DNA from: Crocodylus rhombifer
Lineage: Eukaryota > Chordata > Crocodylia > Crocodylidae
Length of the DNA: 64,000 bases
Assembly (NCBI GenBank): GCA_038503035.1
Contig: JAVSML010025216.1
Span: 1 to 64,000 of the forward strand
Direction: 5' to 3'
The notes beneath the pieces were generated by a model, which was not told the origin of the DNA, searched no databases, and was given only the letters and a program-made list of their open reading frames with translations. Shown piece after piece: positions 1-12,000 of this stretch. The first letter of the stretch is position 1. Every line of letters begins with the position of its first letter. Position numbers and translations under genes: made by a program.

Positions 1-590
1 GTAAAAGGATTACTATTTCCAAGTGGAAAATAAGCACAAGAGGCTAACATCAGAATAGCCCCCAACACTCATGCAGCACCTCTATAAGCATTACTGGGCA
101 AAACAATTTAATCCACCACTGAAGCAGAATCAGCACTGGGCTGAACAACAGCTGCTCTTTAACAGCACATGGGACCTTGCCCAACCTGTCAGGATAGGAA
201 ATGGAGAACAGTGAATTTGCTGGGATGATGTGGAATCTACTCAAGCTGGAATTTAGCTAGGACAGTCACGCACACTGCTGTGGGAGGAGACCTTTAATCA
301 CCTTAGTTTAATTACCAAAGCACTGGTCAAGATCTTTGTTTAAATTCTACCCATTGGATGGCAGCTCTAGAGGCACATTGCACATGACTTGCTGGTGAGG
401 CACTGGCTCAGAAAAAAAGGAGGCACTTAATCCCTAGCTCCACTTGACGCAGGATGCTGGTGTTCCTCGCCAGTGCTAAAGTTCAGTATCAGGTAACTGG
501 AGTGGATGGCAGCAGGACTGTCTAGAGACACATTCCTGGAAGTGTCAGCAACTCTGCAAACAATGAGCATAAGCAAGAAACAAGAGTTAC
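1..590 (-). other. SPOCK2: SPOCK2 intron 3 (partial)
   Basis: This is sequence downstream of the exon 3 donor on the minus strand. I see no exon, repeat or other feature in it. The next exon, expected to begin with the rest of the Ala codon and LDTTKDPC-like sequence, is outside the window. Confidence 0.8.
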
Positions 591-636
591 CTTCATCAAC
601 TGGCTGATTATCCTCCCAGCTCTTGATATAGTCATC
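591..636 (-). CDS. SPOCK2: SPOCK2 (testican-2) coding exon 3
   Basis: Read on the minus strand, this 46-bp exon encodes DDYIKSWEDNQPVDE plus the first base (G) of the next codon. It is preceded by a pyrimidine-rich acceptor ending TTGTTCCCCAG and followed by a GTAACTC donor. The peptide matches the conserved N-terminal region of vertebrate testican-2, where the next residue is Ala (GCN), so the phase-1 end fits. Testican-2 is a secreted extracellular-matrix heparan/chondroitin-sulfate proteoglycan of the SPARC family, mostly neural. This exon lies upstream of the Kazal (follistatin-like), EF-hand and thyroglobulin domains, none of which is in the window. The gene continues beyond position 1. 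Identification is from remembered family sequence; no alignment was run. Confidence 0.93.
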
Positions 637-2588
637 CTGGGGAACAAGAAAGAGAGGGGGAGAGAGGGAGAACAGCTTAGTCAATGGAAATACCAAATGT
701 GAGAATCCATGTTCAGAACTACAAGCCTGATGATCAGTGATTAAAGACAACACTGGCCTGAAGAGGTAACAATAATGTCTCACTGACAACTGGGGCTTGG
801 AGGACAGTCACACTGACACTTGCAAAGACAATTTAAAGGTTCCTATTATACTTATTTATTATTTCCTTCAGGATTGCTAGAAAAGTAAAAACAGCCAATC
901 ATTGTTCAAGCAGGCCCTATGGGGAATTCCCTTTGCCCAGCACAGCTGTAGCAGTGTACCTTCACCTTGGGATACGTCTATAGGGCATGGTGTAGTCCCA
1001 GACTGATACACCCCCAGTAGTCTTCAGTGACCTAACTTGGGCACCAGGAGCAGTAAACAGCTGTTACACAGAGATCTGCCTAGGTGAAGCACCATGCTAT
1101 CGGCTTCCAGTACCCATGCTAGCTCATTCAGACGTAGCTTAGGTCTCTCTGCATGACACAGCATTGTGCTGTGTAGATATACCCCAGCTGGGGCCTCTGG
1201 TGCATATAAGTCCTGGCTTAGAGGGGATGGGTCTGGTTATCTATCGTAAATGTCAGTGCGCTGCTCAGTCAGTACCTACCCACATTATTAAAGGTGCTGA
1301 GCAAATTACATTTCTTGGAAAAGGAAAACACATGTCTTTTGTCTCTGACTCCCTGATCTTGAAAAGCAATTGATCATTCCTGGTGACTCAGCACTGAAGT
1401 CCCTCAAGCCACTCCAGCCCCTGATGCCTGCCTTTGCCTGCTCCAAGCAACAAGGCTAAAGCAGGATACTACTCTAGCCAGTGCTGCTCTTTTTAAAGGC
1501 AAAGCAGCAGTGAGCGAAGGATACAACTACAGGTGCAGTAAAAACACGGAAGTGTAAGAGCTGCGACTTTCTTGGTGGGCCCAAAATTTACGTGTTGCAG
1601 GTGGGAAACTGAGCTCACTTGCCCAAGTCAAAACAGGGAGTCCAAGTCCCTGCCCCCTGCTCAGGCAGCCTGACAACCACTTCCGCTGTCACACTGTGCA
1701 GGACTTAAACCTACAAGCCTCCTTTGTTTGTGGAGTCGCCAGATTTGGAAAGCTACCAAGTTAGCAGCACTAGCATAATCAGTGACGCTGCTCTCCTTGA
1801 AAATGTTTTTCAAGGCAGAATCAAATGCAGGAAACAACAACAAAGAGCAGAAGCAGAGGGAGGGGTTCAACAGTTCCATGCTATAGGGAAAGCGGCCACC
1901 ATTGCTGTGCAGTGCCAGTGCTGGATCTGTTCAGGTTTCTCCTTGTGGCTCTCTTACCTGTGCTACCCGCAAACAAACACTGTTGCTATGCTCTGGGATG
2001 CACCTTTATGGTTTGTCACTTGCTGCTTAGGCCTATTAAGAATAGTGCTGATGTAAGAAGAATAGGGTCTTCCTTGCTTTTTGTACAGTGCCAAGCACGG
2101 TGTCAATATGTAAGTGACATCAACAGATAATAGTATCATGTGCATATCAATCAGAATACTACTACCAGTACTACTCCATGTGTATCATTATATAACAACC
2201 ACCTCCCTGACAGGTATTTGCTAAGTCCTTCAGTGGTACCTTCTTTTTGCTGACAGTTGCATAGGCAATTTCCTGGGGAGAAATTGTACGCAGGGCTAGC
2301 ACAAGGCCTATACAGCACTGCAATTCCACTTCAGTGGTCCTTTGCATAAGGATAAATCTTCCCTTTGTGCATGAACAAAGGCATGTGTGTATGGGCACAG
2401 ATACATATGCAAAAGCAACCACAGTCACATACCTGCTCCTCTTGGCCATGCTTTATGCAGCATGCAACTGTTCAAGTCAACTCCTGCTAAGCCAGGGGAA
2501 GTGGTCAAGGATGAAAGAACAGAAAGGATAACACAGATGCCCTGTAAAAATTAAATGGAACCAGATTCAAAAATCGATATTCACTCAC
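637..2588 (-). other. SPOCK2: SPOCK2 intron 2
   Basis: This 1952-bp intron separates the microexon from exon 3. Minus-strand ends are GTGAGTGAAT...TTCCCCAG. It holds one short MITE (968-1186) and otherwise nothing I recognise. Small open frames on both strands have no family resemblance. Confidence 0.85.
968..1186. mobile_element. short non-autonomous DNA transposon (MITE)
   Basis: Terminal inverted repeats: TGGGATACGTCTATAG on the left and GTGTAGATATACCCCA on the right (inverted: TGGGGTATATCTACAC). The 219-bp interior has no coding sequence. The GGG(T/A)...CGTCTA start resembles the ends of the MITEs at 26.7-27.4 and 30.0 kb. No clear target duplication was found. Confidence 0.55.
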
Positions 2589-2597
2589 CTCCACCTC
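2589..2597 (-). CDS. SPOCK2: SPOCK2 9-bp microexon (Glu-Val-Glu)
   Basis: On the minus strand the sequence reads ...GCATTCCCAG, then GAGGTGGAG, then GTGAGTGA: a consensus acceptor, nine coding bases (E-V-E) and a consensus donor. Exon 1 ends on NRFRD and exon 3 starts on DDYIK. Vertebrate testican-2, and the longer form of testican-3, read NRFRD-EVE-DDY, so the nine bases supply exactly the missing residues. Both junctions are phase 0, so skipping removes EVE without a frameshift. Upstream (minus strand) is a run of 11 C and 12 T followed by TCTGC motifs. It is too short for ORF-based gene finders and will often be missing from automatic annotations. Confidence 0.92.
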
Positions 2598-3417
2598 CTG
2601 GGAATGCAGACCACAGCAGAAGAGTAGATAAAAAAAAAAAAGGGGGGGGGGGAAGAGAGAAAAGAGAACACACATGAAATAAAGACACAGCTAGGGCTCT
2701 GGCTGCAGAAGTGAGCCAGATTTGTGATCAAACAGACTATTTCTTTGTTTAAATTCCCTGAAATGTCAGAATTAATTTCCTCTAAGTGATGTGTTTTTAT
2801 AAAGACTCCCCCAATGCATCTTTCCTGCTTTCCCAATTTGCATTCATTAAATCATACTACTGTCACAATGGCAACAATGAAATTAGATTGTGGGGACAAA
2901 ACTCAAGATGAATGCTGATCATTCAGTGCTTTATTTAAGCAGCAGCACCTCTTCCAAGACATGCTGGTTACCTCTGGGAGCAGAAGCAACTGTGTCTTGG
3001 CAGGTCTGTGTCATGTTTGGTGCACTTGAATTCACAGTAATTCTTATACAGCTTTCAACTGGGCTGTAATAAGTAACATTCAACAAACCAAATTTAAGGC
3101 CCTTGCTGACAATAGAATCTTGACTTCCTTCCTGTTCTGCCAACTTCCTAACACACCCTAGAGGCAAATATTTTAGACTCTAGGAAAGGGGACATTATAT
3201 TTAGGAATGACCAGTAACCTATTCTAAGTTGCTCTGTCAGGGATTTAAACCAAACTACTGCCACCATAGTGTTACTTGGCTCCTGGTAAAATGAATGTCC
3301 CCATTCCTTTGGTCTCAGCTATTCTCTTCAGCTGAATGTCCACATCCAGTGTTAATCTTCCTGTCTGACACATCCAAAAGCCTTGTGGGTGTTTATCAGC
3401 CACACCACATGCTGTAT

Positions 3418-3435
3418 CAGCAGCAGCAGCAGCAG
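3418..3435 (+). repeat. (CAG)6 microsatellite
   Basis: Six perfect CAG units followed by CTGCAG, intronic. It gives a poly-Gln stretch in a spurious open frame and has no sign of being coding. Confidence 0.9.
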
Positions 3436-3608
3436 CTGCAGTTCAGGAGAAGAGCTGTGTCCTATTCAGGTTTCCCAGTTATACTAAATGGACTCTTGCC
3501 ACGACAAAGCCTTTATTTCTGTGCAATGGATTTGGGGAATACCACATACTCTGATAGCATCCAGGTAAGGGACTTGTGCTAGAAGAGCTTCCACAAATGC
3601 ATCTGAGT

Positions 3609-3631
3609 GGGGGGGAGGGGGAGGGTGGGGG
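3609..3631 (+). other. G-quadruplex-forming motif
   Basis: Four plus-strand G tracts of 7, 5, 3 and 5 bases are separated by single-base loops (A, A, T). This is the pattern that gives very stable parallel G-quadruplexes. SPOCK2 is transcribed from the minus strand, so the G-rich strand here is the template. Confidence 0.7.
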
Positions 3632-3674
3632 AGCTGTGATGAGACAGCAGTCTTTGAAAGCCACTAATTGGCAA

Positions 3675-3993
3675 CATAGATTCATAGATGTTAGGGTCGG
3701 AAGGAACCTCAATAGATCAAGTCCAATCCCCTGCATAGGTAGGAAAGAGTGCTGGGTTCAGATGACCCCAGCCAGATGGCTATCTAACCTCCTCTTGAAG
3801 ACCCCCAGGGTAGGGAAGAGCACCACCTCCCTTGGGAGCCCATTTCAGGTTTTGGCCTCTCTAACTGTGAAGAAGTTCCTCCTAATGTCCAGTCTAAATC
3901 TGCTCTCTGCTAGCTTATGGCTGTTATTTCTTGTAACCCCCAGGGACGCCTTGGTGAGAAGAGCCTCACCAATTCCCTTCTGCGCCTCCATCT
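3675..3993 (-). mobile_element. CR1 LINE, 3' fragment
   Basis: An antisense CR1 3' end. Minus-strand translation gives degraded LSRGSVVLFPTLGVFKRRL-like and NNSHKLAESRF-like segments, the conserved end of CR1 ORF2, followed by the 3' UTR and a CATAGATT tail at the left edge. It is 5'-truncated near 3,993, as is typical of CR1 insertions, and is closely related to the copy at 62.8-64 kb. Confidence 0.88.
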
Positions 3994-6102
3994 TGTTCTC
4001 TAGGTATAGATGTCTGAATGCAGTTTGTAAAAGAAATCAGGGGTTTGCCAGTCTGACCCACCTTGACACAGCTATATTCTTAGTGAACACTGGGCTCATT
4101 TTATAGGGACATCACATAAAAGCTTCCTAGATAGGCCTTATCTTGAAGGAACCAACAGAACCACACAATAATACTGCAGTATCAATGGGGGCTTCTCACT
4201 GCTGTTTCCAGGGGCCAGCACCAGAGCTCTGAGTGCCCCAGGCCATCTTTTATCCCTGCCAGCCTGCAGCCAACAAGTGCTTTGCTTTCCCTATGTTCTG
4301 CTGCTGCCCTGTTCTCCACATGCATTTCCTGCTCTTAGAAAGTCAGTACATTGTGGTTGGATCTGACAGGACCCAACATCAAATTCAGGTGTTGTGCTTT
4401 GCAAATGCACTAAATGCCTGTATTAGAGACCTTTCAGTTAACTGAACCCTCTGGCTATTACTCTGCTAGCAGAGTATCTGAATATTCACATTGGCTCCCT
4501 TTTCATTTCTCAATAGGTTATACACTGAAATTAAGGCCATCTCAGTGTCTAACAAACATGAACATCCCCCCTTCCCTGTGCCTCACAGGCCTACTCCTGT
4601 AACCCTCCCTCTCCCACACAAGCTCACACACAGTTCTGAGTGAACGTGCACAGTCGCACAGAAGCACATGCTATCTGTCACAATGCTCCTTCCTTAATCT
4701 TTCTAATGAGACCTGAGCTGTTGGTTCAGCCAGCCTTGCTGACACAGGTACTGTTTCTCAGTCTAGACCCCAGCCCTGAGATGACAGAATTTTTATTTTC
4801 TGAACGAGTCAAACAGCGGATTACAGGGACATCCATGCAAGGAAGGTGTCCCTGTAAGGACATCAGCATGCTGTCTTCTGGATGAGTGGGTGGAGGGGTC
4901 CCATATCAGGAAAGTCTTAACAACAGTAGTGTCTGTCCAATTTCACAAGCAGGGAAATGCCACTTCTCAGGGCAATCGCTCTCTCTGCTCAGTATCTAAC
5001 AGAACCTCTCTGTTCCTTCTTGTGGGACTCCCTCACAAGTCTGCAAGCACCTCTGATGACTCAATTCTGTTCCTTTCCCTTCCTGGCTGAGTCTCAAACC
5101 ACTTCCTCCTGGTGCTGGCAGGTTTCAGTACAGCTGGAGCTTCAGAATAAGAGAAATGGGCTGATGCTGCCATGCCCCAGCCAGGCTCAAAGGCATTGTG
5201 TGTCCCATCTGGCACTGGTGCTCTTTGTGTGGACAGCGATTCAGAGCAAGGCCAGAACAAAACAAATGTATTTTCTATTGAACACCCACTCAAGACTTCC
5301 AGCCCTGTCCACTCCCACCACCATCGCTTTCAATGGCCCCAATCAGCCAAGCACACAAAGCAGAACAAACAAGCTCCCTCTCCCTGAAGGAAACGGCACG
5401 TCGTCCAACCTGGCACGCTGCCACCCTGCAGCAGCTCTGCCAGTCCCACCAATGGGGGCTTCCGCAGTGGCAGTGGCTCACTGCACTACGGAGCCAAAAG
5501 CCACTTGAGAGTTATTGGCTGAAGCGGGATGTGTAACAGCTCTTGGAAAGACTCCCATTGAGGAAGGGAGTGTGTCTCTAGGCTGGGGATGAGCATTCCC
5601 CTACACTGGACACAGAAAGGGAGGAGGATGCAGCAAAGGGCAAGCTGGGGTTATCTGTGCCACTGTATGGGCTGCCACACTGTATGGGCGATGCAAGGCA
5701 AAAGCTGACCTCAAGACTGGTGTCAGTGCAGTGTGTTACCATGGGGAAAATGCTCAGAAAACTCTCTTAGGCCATTCAATCGTCAAGTCAGAGGATTCAA
5801 AGCTAGCAAGAACGTACTCTCCCAACCCAGGAAAGCACCTTTGCTCCCCTGAAAACAAGCCAATCAGGGCATGGGACAAGAAGGTCCCATTGCTCCCTGC
5901 AGCTTCATACAAGGGGTTGCCCGCAGCTTGGGAGGAGGTTTTCCTTTCCTGTGAAATTCAATGGATTCTGATGGACCAGCAGGGCCAACCCTGCATGGAC
6001 TTCTGTAAGAAACCACAAACACCCCTGCCTGTCAAACCTTGTTCTGCACCAGACTTGCTGAAGTACCCTCTGGATGGGCACTGTGGGGTGGCAAGTTTCT
6101 TC

Positions 6103-6146
6103 TGTGAGGTAGGCTGGACATTAACAAATGTCCAGCCTACCTCACA
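6103..6146. repeat. perfect 20-bp inverted repeat (hairpin)
   Basis: Arms 6103-6122 and 6127-6146 are exact reverse complements with a 4-base AACA loop. The left arm contains TGAGGTAG. There is no surrounding TIR or target duplication that I can see. The stem is shorter than a usual pre-miRNA. Confidence 0.85.
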
Positions 6147-6217
6147 ACCCCTTGTGCTTGGACACAAGTTATACAGGGGCACTTCTATGGATTTCAGTGG
6201 TGTTATCCCCAATGCCT

Positions 6218-9052
6218 ATAAACCAATGCTCGCAGTATGGGGAATAAACAGGAGGAACTCGCCCTCAGAATAGCTAGTTCAAACCCAGATGTCATAGGGC
6301 TAATAGAAACATGGTGGGATTTGTCCCATGACTGGGCAGTTAGCATTAGGGGCTATAGGCTTTATAGGCGGGACAGAAGGAAGGAAAGGTGGGGGTGTAG
6401 CACTCTATGTCAAGGAGCACTACACATCCTCTACCAGCAGGATGGGATCAGAGGAAGGGCAGGTTGAAGTGCTCTGGGTTAAGATTCAAGGGGACCGTGG
6501 GGAGAGTGATTTGACAGTGGGGGTCTACTACAGACCGCCCAACCAAGAGGAGGAGCTGGACCGGGAATTTTCGGGCTAGCTTGCGGAGGCACTGAGGGCA
6601 AGGGATGTAGTTGTCATGGGTGATTTTAATTACCCAGACATCTGCTGGGAGGAACAGTCAGCCAGGACGGACCATTCCAGGAGGTTCCTGGCTGAGATAC
6701 AGGACCTCCACTTAATCCAGGAGGTGCACAGTCCCACCAGAGGTAACACCCTGTTGGACCTGGTCCTGGCCACAGGCGATGGATGACCTGGTAAGGGGCC
6801 TCCAGGTTCTTGATCACCTGGGCGATAGCGATCATCGCTTGCTGGAATTCACCATCCAGCGCAGGGTGTCAAGGGCCTGCAGCAAGACGGTAGCCCTAGA
6901 CTTCAGGAGGCCCAACTTCAACAAGTTGAGGAGACTAGTGGGGGAGGCGCTGGGGTCCTTGAGGGCAGGGGAACTCAGCGTCCAGGGCGAGTGGTCATTC
7001 CTTAAGGAAACGATACTCAGGGCCCAGGGGGAGTCCATCCCAACAAGAAGCAAGGGGGGCAAGAGTGCCTGGAAGCCCCCCTGGCTCACGAAGGGTGTCC
7101 GGGAATGCCTGCTTACCAAAAGGCGGCGTACACCCAGCGGAAGGGGGGTGCTATCTCCAAAGAGGAGTATACCTCCTCTGCTCAGGCCTGTAGGGGGGCT
7201 GTCAGGAAAGCTTAGGCAGACATAGAGCTAGGACTAGCGTCCAAGATCAAGGATAATAAAAAGTCCTTTTTCAAATACATAGGGAGGATGAAGAAGGCAC
7301 CGGGTAACGTGGGGCCCCTGCAAGGTATGCTGGGCAATCTGGTGATTGCGCCAGAGGAGAAAGCAGAACTCTTTAACCAATTCTTCACCTCCGTTTTCTT
7401 GTGCAGGGACCAGGACTTCCCTGCTGGGATGCCAGACGGACTCGAGGGGGGCGCCTCCAGACCTCAGGTTGGGGAGGACCAGGTTAGAGAGCTTCTGGAG
7501 GGGCTGGAGGTGTTCAAGTCAGCAGAGCCAGATGCTCTCCACCCCAGGGCGTTAAGGGAGCTAGCTAGGGTTATTGCAGGGCCCTTGGCACAGCTTTACG
7601 AGCGCTCGTGGTGCTTGGGCCAGGTGCCAGATGATTGGAAGATAGCTAATGTGGTCCCCATCTTCAAAAAAGGGAAGAGGGAGGACCTGGGCAACTATAG
7701 GCCTGTCAGTCTTACCTCTATCCTTGGGAAACTCTTTGACAAGATCCTCAAGGAGCACATCTGTGATGGGCTGGCCTCAGAGATGATGCTCAAGGGGAAC
7801 CAGCACGGTTTCACTAGGGGCAGGTCTTGTCAGACCAACCTGATCCAGCCTTTTATGATCAGGTCACAAAGGCAATGGATGCAGGTGTTGCCATGGCTGT
7901 AGTCTTTCTAGAGTTCAGCAAGCCCTTTGACACCGTCTCCCACCCCATCCTCATTACAAAACTAGGCGACTGTGGCATTGATGCCTACACAGTCAGATGG
8001 ATTGCAGATTGGCTGAAGGGTCGTACTCAGAGGGTGGTGGTGGATGGGTCATATTCAACATGGGGGGAAGTGGGCAGCGGAGTCCCCCAGGGCTCGGTCC
8101 TGGGGCCTGCACTGTTCAATTTCTTCATCAGCAATTCAGACGACGGGGTGAAATGCAGCCTGTTTAAATTCGCTGATGATACCAAAATTTGGGGTGAGGT
8201 GAGCACGCTAGTAGGGAGGGAAAGACTGCAACAAGACCTGGATAGGTTACAGGAGTGGGCTGACATAAACAGGATGCGTTTCAATACTGACAAGTACAGG
8301 GTGCTGCACTTAGGCAGTAGTAACCAGCAGCACACTTATAGAATGGGAAACTCCCTTCTTGAGAGCACAGAGGCAGAAAGGGATCTTGGAGTCATTATTG
8401 ACTCCAAGATGAACATGGGCTGACAATGCGAGGTCTCGGTTGGCAGGGCTAACCACACCTTGTCATGCATCCACATGTGCATCTCAAGTAGAGCCAGGGA
8501 GGTGATCCTCCCCCTCTATGCGACACTGATCAGGCCACAGCTGGAGTACTGTGTCCAGTTCTGTGCGCCCCATTTCAGGAGGGATGTGGACAACATTGAA
8601 AGGGTCCAGCGGAGGGCCACACACATGATCGGGGGACTGCAGGGTAGACCCTACGTTGAGAGACTGCGGGACCTAAACCTGTTCAGCCTCCACAAGAGAA
8701 GGCTGAGGGGGGACCTGGTGACTGTCTACAAACTCACTAGGGGGGACCAGAAGGGTTTAGGGGAGACACTGTTCCCCTAGTGCCCTCTGGCATGACAAGG
8801 AACAATGGACACAAGTTATTAGAGAGTAGGTTTAGATTAGACATCCGCAAGAACTACTTCACAGTCAGGGCGGCTAGGAGCTGGAACCAACTTCCAAGGG
8901 AAGTGGTGCTGGCTCCTACCCTGGGGGTCTTTAAGAAGAGGCCTGATGCCTACCTGGCTGGACTCATTTGAGTCCAGTCTTTTTCTCCCACCCAGGCGGG
9001 GGGTCAGGCTTGAAGATCTACAAGGTCCCTTCCAACCCTACTTCTATGATTC
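6218..9052 (+). mobile_element. CR1 LINE, 5'-truncated, nearly complete ORF2 with frameshifts
   Basis: This is a sense-strand CR1 retrotransposon of about 2.8 kb. It begins inside the endonuclease domain (NARSMGNKQEEL at 6225 onward, then IETWWD). It continues through GDFNYPDICWEE (~6622) and SDHRLLEF (~6829), so catalytic endonuclease motifs are still readable. Reverse transcriptase follows: VVPIFKKGKREDLGNYRPVS (~7650), GVPQGSVLGP (~8080) and FADDTKIWG (~8170, with the active-site DD intact). The C-terminal RPQLEYC, LHKRRLRGDL and GVFKKR blocks precede a stop near 8969 and a short 3' UTR ending CTTCTATGATTC. At least four frameshifts or stops (near 6450, 6785, 7225 and 7850) inactivate it. 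The 5' end and ORF1 are missing. Confidence 0.95.
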
Positions 9053-12000
9053 CCTCCCCCTTATATCTTTCTCCACTTAAGCTGCTGCACCCCTGCTGCA
9101 AGTGCCTTCTTCCAGACACTGCCACACGCTGAGGGGCCCTCCAGCACTTCCCTTGGTCACTGATTCTCCATCTTCACCCATTTCTCCATCCCTTCCCCCC
9201 CTCTCCACTTCAACATAACTCTCTCCATTTGCTATAGCAATTGCTTCTCTTTGCAGGTCTGCTATTTAACTCTGCAAACAGCTTGGAGAAGCATTTTGCA
9301 TGGAAGATGCTATAAATACACAATAAAGCAGTAATGTACTATACATGCACATTAGAGAGTCCCCAAACCCAGTCTCTTTCAAACCACCACTAAGCTCCTG
9401 GCTGCAGGGAATTTAATCAGTCCCTGCCTGGTGCTTGTGGGGGTTTATTTTCAGACCATTTGAGTTTATTTAAACAAAACAGATGTGTCAGCACTTTTAT
9501 GCGTGTCACGTTCTGTAGACAGGAGGAGAGAGCGGAGAAAATGAGAAGATTGTTGACAGTGTAGGACACTGGAGACAGCAGCTCCCTCAGGAGCTAAAAT
9601 GCATGGAGAGGAGACTGTGCCTGACCTTGCATTATCACAGGGAAGTGTAGCACCAGCATAAGGGCTAGGGGAAGGATGCTGGGAGTGCTCAACATTTCTC
9701 CAAGCCTGAAGTCTGCCAGTTTCCCCCCTCAGGCCACAGAATATTGCCAGGAGGCAGGCAGAGAAAAGACCAGAAGGGTGATATTTAGAGAAACACTGTG
9801 AATGTCTAGGCCTTAAAAATAACCTCCTTGATGACTGCTCTGCAGCTGAAGCCTCTTATCGCAACCCCAGGGAAACCAAACTGGATTTCTCCACTAGACA
9901 TGTTTGGATACAGCAAGAAGATACCCTACCCACGCTCTCTCTACTGTAAATAAAGCGGGGCCAAGAGAATGATGCCCCTCAGTGTGGGAAGAAGGATGCT
10001 GTTAGGCTAAGACCTAGAGGTGAAGAGAGAGAAGGGGAAGAGACCAAAAAAGAGAAGCAGGAAGGAGAATAAACAAGTTCTTCACTGGGAAAAGGTGGAT
10101 GTCCCTCCTCAGTAGCCCAGGGCAGGGCATACATCTTCCTAGCCAGTTGGGTGGGGCATCCTGTCTGCACATCTGGCACAGAACAGTTGCTATCCCCATG
10201 TACCAGCTTCCAAGTGGGGACAGATTTTATGGTATGCAATTTATCTACCAGTATTAACATATGGATGCAGGTAGGTAAACACCCATTAGCCGTCCCTCAC
10301 TCCCTCATTCCTTACCCCTGTCCTGCCATGGACAGGACAAGGGGCTGCTCTTCAGGACCTGCACTGCTAGGCATTTTCCTGGTGGTTTTGGACACAGCAA
10401 TAGCAGCAGCTGCCATGCTTTCATGGGGTAATGGGAGAGCCTTTGAGAAAGAGAACCCCTAGCACAGGGGGTAGGCAACCCCCAGCATGCATGCTAGAGC
10501 ATGGCACGTGAATGCATTTTGCTTTGCACTTGCACCTCAGGGAAGGGGCTAGGGCTGCACTGCCACAACAAGGATCGGGCCCCTCCCGGCTCCCCTGCCA
10601 CCTGCCCCAGCATGCCAACTTCTTACCAGTCAAGCTTGTAGGAGTTTTTGGCACTCTGCCCAAAAATATTGCTGTGACTCCTGCCCTATCAGGACCTGGG
10701 GTAAACTGGCCTTTTGCTTCCTCTCTCGAAGCATCTCCTTTACTAGCACATGTGACAGAGCCAGCTCAAACCAGAAGTTCCAATCTTAAAGTTTGCTGAT
10801 AGGGGGAAAGGCCCCAGAGCAGAAGCTAAAGGCTCTGGCTATTTGGAGCATCCCTTTCCCTAAGTGCTCAGTAAGCTTTTGTGTTGATCCCTGCATCTCT
10901 TCCAACCAGAGCGACTACCAGCTTTCCCCTGTCCAGCACAGCTAAGGAGCTGTCCAGCTGGATACCTGCTGAAGAGCAGCACCAGGGCAGAACGGGAGAT
11001 TTCTGGAGGCTGAGTTTGCAGACACTGTCCTCTGGTCAGAAAGGCGCAGGCCTGGCAACAGAAAGAGGGAATGGAATGGTTCCTAGCAGATGCCCACTGC
11101 TGTAGCTGACTGCAACAGACTCTTTACTCCCCCAAGATGAGTTGTGTTTTGCTATTCAGCAGAAGCAAGCAGCAGACAGAGCAGGTGACGAGAGCCAGTG
11201 CTGCAGCATCACGTGAAAGCAGCTACTTGCTCCCATCCATTCCATTTTGTAGTATTGATCCAAGACCATCTCTCCATCACTGCTACTTCTCTCTACAGCT
11301 GCCCAGTGACAGGGGTGGACTACACTCACTAGTTCAGCACTTCATGAGCATCTATCAGTATATTAGCTGTCTTGAGCCCTGATGGGTAATTAACTGCCTG
11401 ATTGTACTTCCTAAAGATGCCTTGTATTGCCTTTCCAGTGGTCTTAAATTTGGGCCACTTGGTGCCAGAACATGCACTTAAGATTCCCAGAGTCCTTAAG
11501 ACAAAAGTTCAGTCAAACCAAGTAGCAGGGTCAAGACAGACCCTGTCATCTCCCAGTCACTACTTTAAATCCAACCCAGATCAGCAGTATGCAGAGGTGA
11601 GCAGCTGCTGCCCAGTGATGATTAATGGCTTGACTGAAATGACCTTGTGGCCCCACTCAAGCTTCAGATTCAGCCCTCCACATCTGAAGCTGGCATCCTC
11701 AGCAGCAAGATGGAACCTCAGGTAGCAGCGGTCCCTGGCTCTCAGCCAGGGGTAGGAGTGGGTGACTCAGTATGACCAGTGTGGGTGGCTTGCCTTGCCT
11801 AGTCTGTGGAGGAACAGAAGGTCTGTATCTACATCAGCTTGGATTTTGTTTAAAAGAGTCTTGGGGGCGAGTGCACTGAGAAGGAGCAGGGAAGCAAGTT
11901 TTATGCCCACTCTCCAAGTTTATGCTCTTCTCATAATGGAAATAAAATGTTAAAAAAGGATCAGTCAATATCAAAACGTTTAAAGGAGCAAGAATAGATA

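Noticed and set aside
3418..3440. CAG repeat as a coding poly-Gln tract
   Set aside because: It lies in intron 1, with no splice sites or conserved flanking peptide.
5731..6273. 180-codon plus-strand open frame containing the 6103-6146 hairpin
   Set aside because: No domain or splice-site support. It runs into the truncated CR1 and its mid-section is simply the two arms of the palindrome.
10464..10675. Possible truncated hAT element beginning CAGGGGGTAGGCAAC
   Set aside because: Only one end is recognisable and no target duplication is seen, so it was not listed as a separate feature.
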